This document shows, piece after piece, positions 58,511 through 64,000 of a stretch of 64,000 bases of DNA; position 1 is the first letter of the stretch; every line of letters starts with the position of its first letter. Under the pieces are notes generated by a model. That model did not search any database, had not been told where the DNA came from, and was given only the letters and a program-made list of their open reading frames with translations. A program made the translations under genes and the position numbers. The DNA lies in assembly GCA_001972305.1 (NCBI GenBank), contig BDDD01000276.1, forward strand, positions 5,323-69,322, given 5' to 3'. The DNA comes from Cephalotus follicularis. Lineage: Eukaryota > Streptophyta > Magnoliopsida > Oxalidales > Cephalotaceae.

Positions 58511-59824
58511 TGTAAGCCCCGCAATTAATTGTAAATGTTGTAATAAATAATATTGTGGAATGGTGCTTTGGATGTCATTTATTAACGTATTGTATTGTGC
58601 TATATGGTATAATTCTTTTATGAATTATTGTGGTCAAGCGGCACTAAATAAGTGAAGGATCAAGAAATATTGTGATATAGGGGACCAGTGTCTTAATAAT
58701 TGGCAGAAAACGCCAAAGGCGGCTACCCTTTTATTCTCCTCTATATTGTCACCCACTGAACTAGTCGAAGAAGAAAGAAAGAGAAAAGATAGAGAGAAAC
58801 AACGAGGAAGGGGGAGAAAAGAAGAAGAAAGAGAGAAAGAGAGGCATCGGCAAGAAGAAAGAAGAAAGAACGAAAAAGAGAAGAAGAGAGAAGCAGCGGG
58901 AGAAAGAGAGCTTGACGCACTCTCTGTCCTCACTCCATCTTCTCTTCCCCTGAGCTCGAAGAAGCCAGTGGCAGCGAACGGTTGAATTAGGAAGAGAAAC
59001 CAGTGGCGGCAAGGAGAAGTCAACTGCACCAAGCCATTCCAATCCAATTCAGCTGCTGAAATTCCAGGTACAATATATTATTCCATATGCTTTGTATTTC
59101 AATTTGAGATGGATGCTGAGTGTGGAGTGTGAAAAACAGCGGATTGAAGTGAGTGGAGGTGGTTCGGTGCGATTTCTCCCTTGTTGTCGACCCTTCTGCT
59201 TGGTCAACGTGTCGACGCATTGTTGATAGCGTCGACTCCTATGAGTGAGGATTTGAGCCTAGAAGGAACCAGTTAACGCGATGTCCATTCCTTCGCGTTT
59301 TTGGGCACCAGGCAGTGCTACACGTCGACGCCCAACACTGGTATGCAACCAGTACGTCGACGCCCAACCCTGCCTATGGAGAAATGCGTTAACGCCATCC
59401 TGGAGCCTGTTAGCGCTAAAGAGGGCGGTCAACGTGTCAACGCGCAAAACTGAAGTGCTCCCAGTGCGTCGATGCCTATCAATTGTGAACAGAAGACGCC
59501 TACAGTGATGGCGTCAACGCCTAGAGGATGGTGTCAACGCCCAAATGCCCTGTTTCCGATGAACTTCCGATTTTGCTTGGGTTTCTATCCTTAAAGGATA
59601 CCCTGGTCAGGCTAACACCTAAGGCTACCGAGTAGGCCGTTTCTAAGGCCGCCAAGTAGTCTAGGCTTGCTAGAGAGGCAGACCTCAAGAAGGCAGACCT
59701 CCCGAATTACTACAGGACACATCAAATGATGTGACAGTGAGGGCTATGAATTGTATGATGTATAGATCGATATGGGTTACGGATTTAACGGTTACGGATT
59801 CATGGTTATGGATGATAGACTTAT

Positions 59825-60035
59825 GGATTGTGTATATATGGGTCACCGACCGAGATGACCGTGATAGACTTATGGATTGTGTCTATATGGGTCACCGACC
59901 GAGATGACCGTATAGGTCACCGACTGAGATGGCCGTGATAGACCTATGGATCGGTATGGGTCACCGACCTAGATGACCATATAGGTCACCGACTGAGATG
60001 ACCATAGAGGTCACCGACTGAGATGACTGTGATAG
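59825..60035. repeat. GGTCACCGACCGAGATGACC tandem repeats in the solo LTR
   Basis: The core GGTCACCGAC.GAGATG.CC recurs six times, partly within a longer unit that includes GATAGACTTATGGATTGTG. It sits in the middle of the LTR, the position where related LTRs carry unrelated arrays. Confidence 0.85.
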
Positions 60036-60418
60036 ATCTGTATGGCACCGAGACGAAGGGTCAACGAACCCTGACTACCGGGCGTATATGGTATGGTTAT
60101 AGTAGGGTGAGGGTACGTATCCCTAGATGGTTGTTGTTGATCCCATTCTTATACGCCGGTATGGGACGGTCACACACGAATGGTAGATCACCAGTGTATG
60201 TGAATCTAGGGGAAAGGTTTGTAACGGGCTAGAACCTTCGGGGTCTGGCGATTGGCCTGTTAAAGAGTAAGGATTAATTAGATCCCATTCCTATACACCG
60301 GTATGGGACGGTCGTATACGAATGGTAGATCGCATGTTCTATTGATCTCTAGGATATGGTGCATGACCTTTATATTATGAGCTACATTGCTATGAATTAG
60401 CATTCATGCATCTCGTCA

Positions 60419-60420
<2 letters not shown>

Positions 60421-60464
<44 letters not shown>
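60421..60464. repeat. (TA)n microsatellite
   Basis: About 22 uninterrupted TA units lie inside the solo LTR. Confidence 0.95.
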
Positions 60465-60467
<3 letters not shown>

Positions 60468-61021
60468 CATTCCATTGCATATGTATATTGTACACAGCTA
60501 TAAGCTGCTGATCCATTTCATTGTAATGAAATGGATCGGGTTCACGTCCAGGTGACGCGCAGCAGTGATCAACCGAGCTAATCGCAGAGTAAGGAATTAC
60601 ACCTCCTCCGACCTACCTTGTATAAATGTAGTTTTTGTAAATATACAAAAGTTATATAAGAGACATGTTTTATTTCAGTTATTGACCTGTCGGCTTGTGA
60701 CAGTGCTTGATATATATGTGAGTTGATGTATGGATATGGATTTCCTCCTACGGGAGTGTGGTTTCTTGAGGGCTGAGCCCATTGTATGAATTGTGTTTTC
60801 TTTACAAGGGGCATAGGTCCGATAAACGAATATATCATGCTCGATTTTCGGGAGATTATAAGAGTTGTATTTATATGGATTACTTATTCCGCTGATGTTA
60901 TATGGTTGATTTAATTTTTAAATTTATAGCACTTTTGGAGTATGATATAAATGGATTGATTGAATGGATGGAATATCACGTGTCGAGTCGTGGGGTTTTC
61001 CTCACGGTTCAGGACGCGACA

Positions 61022-62895
61022 AGGAGACCGCTCTAGACTTTCCAGTGGTGGTAGTCAGACTCCCTTTGATCCGTGCGTACATTGTCAACGCACGAATCAC
61101 ACATCGGATGATTGTTAGTGGAGAGATGGTAAATGTATGAGTTGTGGGGCTACAGATCACATAGCCAGAGAGTGTCCTTTCAGCCGGTTTGCTTCAGGGA
61201 GTCAGCCAGGGCAGAGTTCAGGCCGATCTCAAGGAGGTTCTCAGCAGAACCAGAGTATTGATTTTCAGCAGGGCAGTGGTTCTAGACGACAGTATCAAGG
61301 TCGACCCAGTACCAGTTCGCCTTCTGTAGCAGGGAGAGATCAAGGGAAACAGCCTATGGGACCAACGTCTACCGTGCAGGGTAGGGTATATGGTATGGAT
61401 CAAAGTGTTGCAGGAGGATCTACATCAGTGATAGGAGGTACTATTTGTATCTTTCAGCATATGGCACGGACTCTTATAGATCCGGGCTCATCCCATTCAT
61501 ACATTGCATCACATTTTATATACTGTGTTAATGTGGAGCCCAAGCCTATGCCTTTTGTAATGGAGGTTAGTACCCTAGTGGGGGAATCTTCTATTTCATA
61601 ATGGGTGTGCAAGTCTTGTGTTTTAGAGATCGTCGGCCGTGTTTTGCTAGTAGATCTTATAGTGTTGCCAATGGGTGATCTGGATGTGATCCTTGGGATG
61701 GATTGGTTATCGACACATTATGCGCATGTGGATTGCTACAGGAAGGTTGTGACCTTCAATATGCCAGGACAGCCTCAGTTCCAGTTTATTGGGACTTTAG
61801 AGCACCAGCCGGTTAAGATGATATCGGCCTTTCATGCTGACAAGCTTATGAGACAGGGTTGCAGTGGTTTCCTGACGCATGTGACGGATAACAGGAAACA
61901 GGTACCGAGGGTAAAGGATGTTCCAGTTGTTTGTGAATATCCGGATGTGTTTCCGGATGAGTTGACATCCTTACCGACAGAGAGGGATACGGAGTTTGTG
62001 ATTGATTTGCTTCCAGGGACGGCACCGATATCGAGAGCTCCTTATCGTATGGCCCCTCCTGAGTTGAAAGAGTTGAAAGTTCAATTGCATGAGTTGCTCG
62101 ATAGAGGTTTTATCAGACCGAGTGTTTCCCCTTGGGGATCACCTGTTTTGTTTGTGAAGAAAAATGATGGATCCCTCCGGATGTGTATCGATTATCGGCA
62201 GCTCAACAAGGTTACCATTAAGAATAAGTACCCGTTGACGCATATCGATGAGTTGTTTGATCAGTTGAAAGGTGCTTCAGTGTTCTCTAAGTTGGATTTG
62301 AGATCAGGATATCATCAGCTCAGGGTTAGAGCAGAAGACATTCCAAAGACAGCTTCCAGGTCAAGGTATGGGCACTACGAGTTTGTGGTGATGCCGTTTG
62401 GGATGACCAATGCCCCTGCTGCATTCATGAGTCTGATGAACAAGGTGTTCAGCCCGTATCTCGACCAGTTCATCGTGGTCTTCATTGATGATATCTTGGT
62501 GTATTCCAGGAGTATGGAGGAGCATAAGGAACATTTGCACTTGGCATTGCAGATTCTGAGAGATCATCGGTTGTATGTCAAGTTCAGCAAATGTGATTTC
62601 TAGTTGTCAGAGGTGGCTTTTCTAGGTCATGTCATTTCCAATGCTGGTTTATCTGTGGACCCAACAAAGATAGAAGCAGTAAAGGACTGGAAACGACCAA
62701 CAAACAAGTTTGAATTCCGTAGTTTCTTAGGCTTAGCGGGCTATTACCGCCGCTTTGTCGAAGGATTCTCACGGATTGCTACACCATTGACTAGATTAAC
62801 ACAGAAGAGGACAACGTTTGTTTGGGATGACAGTTGTGAGCAGAGCTTCCAGGAGTTGAAGCATCGCTTGATTTCCGCGCAAATCTTGGCATTGC
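61022..62895 (+). CDS. Tekay-like element: Gag zinc knuckles, protease and reverse transcriptase
   Basis: Zinc knuckles open the segment: C..C....H sequences at about 61078-61180, including [19 protein letters not shown]-rich linker leads to the protease ([18 protein letters not shown], near 61466-61520) and the linker [17 protein letters not shown]. Reverse transcriptase follows: [85 protein letters not shown] and the catalytic FIDDILVYS at about 62480-62506. The thumb reads [18 protein letters not shown]. The motif set is that of chromoviruses, Tekay-like. This copy is broken at several points. Confidence 0.88.
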
Positions 62896-64000
62896 AATAG
62901 GGTAATGAAGGATTCTAGTGTACAGTGACGCGTCAGAGAATGGTTTGGACTGTGTTTTGATGCAGTATGGAAAGGTAATAACTTATGCCTCAAGGCTGTT
63001 AAAGCCTCATAAGGAGAATTATCCAACTCATGATCTGGAGCTAGTAGCGATAATCTTTGCGCTACGCAAGTGGAGACATTATCTGTATGGCACAAAGTTT
63101 GAGGTGTACACAGATCATAAGAGCTTGATGCATCTTTTCTCACAGAAAGACCTGAATATGAGACAGATGAGGTGGATGGAGCTTCTTAATGATTATAATT
63201 GCGAGATACAGTACCATCTAGGCAAGGCTAATGTGGTGGCAGATGCTCTGAGTCGACGATTAGCTTGCTTGACGGTTTCTTAGATTCAGGCACGGCCATG
63301 GTTGATGGACAGGATTAGAGAGGCTCAGGGGATGGATAGAGGTTTGCTTAAGGCTGAATTGGATGGTCAAGGTGGATTGAAACCCGAATTCTCGGTTCAT
63401 GGTGATGGTTTGATCATATTACAGGACAGGATTTGTGTTCCTAACAGTAAGGAACTGAAGGATGAGTTGTTGTCTCAGGCTCATCGCTATAGTTTCTCGG
63501 TGCATCCAGGGAGCACCAAGATGAACAGAGACCTGAAGCTTACCTATGAAAAGGGAGATAGCAGAGTATGTTGCTTCCTATTTGGTATGTCAGCAAGTCA
63601 AGGCAGAACATCAGAGGCCAGCTGGATTGCTTCAGCCATTGCCAGTGGCACAATGGAAATGGGAGCATATCACGATGGATTTTGTATCGGGGTTGCCACG
63701 GACAAGAGTTAACCATGATGCCATATGGGTTGTTGTTGATCGCTTCACAAAGTTTGCCCATTTTCTAACGATCAAGACGACTTATTCTCTGGAACGGTTA
63801 GCATCTCTGTATGTTGCGAAGATTGCGAGACTCCATGGAGTACCAGTTAGCGTTGTTTCCGACAGGGACCCACGGTTTACCTCGCGGTTTTGGAAGAAAC
63901 TACAGATAGCTTTCGGTACTCAACTGAGTTTCAGTACGGCTTTTCACCCCCAGACGGATGGTCAATCTGAGAGGACGATTCAGACTCTTGAGGATATGTT
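62896..64000 (+). CDS. Tekay-like element: RNase H and start of integrase, cut by the window edge
   Basis: RNase H reads [53 protein letters not shown] and [13 protein letters not shown] (about 62918-63270). Integrase begins around 63300 with the linker and N-terminal finger region ([18 protein letters not shown]). The core is decayed, with [17 protein letters not shown]- and [19 protein letters not shown]-type segments at about 63850-64000. A chromodomain, if present, would lie beyond the edge. Confidence 0.85.

Larger units (their letters stand above)
58511..61021 (+). mobile_element. Solo LTR (family J, Tekay-like), 2511 bp
   Basis: It starts TGTAAGCCCCGCAATTAATTG and ends CACGGTTCAGGACGCGACA, with GGGAG (58506-58510) and AGGAG (61022-61026) as a near-matching target duplication. 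Gag coding sequence of the host element continues on both sides. It shares with the other long LTRs the dyad unit (60139-60189 and 60281-60331), the hairpin-like block near 60817-60850 and the terminal segment. It also has a 150-bp purine tract (about 58768-58915) and GTCGACGC/GTCAACGC motifs (59185-59540). No internal region is present. Confidence 0.85.

Noticed and set aside
58746-58985. Highly charged Lys/Arg/Glu frame as a real protein
   Set aside because: It is the translation of the purine tract in a solo LTR; the composition follows from A/G-only codons.
60421-60464. (TA)n run as a regulatory site
   Set aside because: A plain microsatellite in the middle of an LTR, with no sign of function.

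Overview
The window is plant nuclear DNA, most likely from a eudicot with a large repeat-rich genome. Almost every base belongs to nested LTR retrotransposons (Tekay-like, Athila and Tat Ty3/gypsy, and Sirevirus-like Ty1/copia), with one decayed RTE-type LINE and one small TIR element. The only host coding sequence I can support is a last exon of a UPF0235/DUF167-family gene at 31297-31428 on the minus strand. There are no bacterial operons, CRISPR arrays, or tRNA or rRNA genes. The species cannot be fixed from the sequence.

Left half (1-29500) is one deep nest. A chromovirus fossil (27606-29500) is interrupted by a long LTR (25519-27605). That LTR is interrupted by a minus-strand Tekay-like element, whose right-hand LTR is 23503-25518 and whose gag lies at 22418-22856 and 6403-6830. 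The Tekay-like element is split by an Athila element (6831-22417, target duplication CTTGT). Athila carries a solo LTR (11693-14479, duplication ATTAT) and a gag-only copia element (16900-20760). Further left, the Tekay-like element holds another long LTR (2934-5944), which is itself cut by an LTR (about 2326-2933), a copia element (234 to about 2325) and one more LTR (1-233).

The middle (29501-38390) is the oldest ground. It holds a copia pol relic, the host exon with its probable 3' UTR, and an RTE LINE. The LINE is interrupted by an 800-bp element with hAT-like 8-bp duplications and by a solo LTR (36104-37809, duplication GTAAC).

The right half (38390-64000) is a long LTR, then a plus-strand Tekay-like element running off the right edge (LTR 41431-43739, gag, then protease to integrase from 61022). 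Its gag is interrupted by a 13.4-kb Tat element (44326-57773, duplication ACAGG) and by a solo LTR (58511-61021). The Tat element has LTRs that differ at roughly 2.7% of positions by eye, an archaeal-type second RNase H, a 1900-bp tandem duplication, and a spliced antisense ORF with its own TATA box.

The most striking observation is that this antisense protein begins MARTKQTAR, identical to the N-terminus of histone H3. Others are a palindromic motif around GCGTCGACGC shared by copia and gypsy LTRs, conserved dyads in the long LTRs, a coiled-coil ORF ahead of gag in the Tekay-like element, and a promoter-like Site II plus telo-box cluster inside the TIR element.
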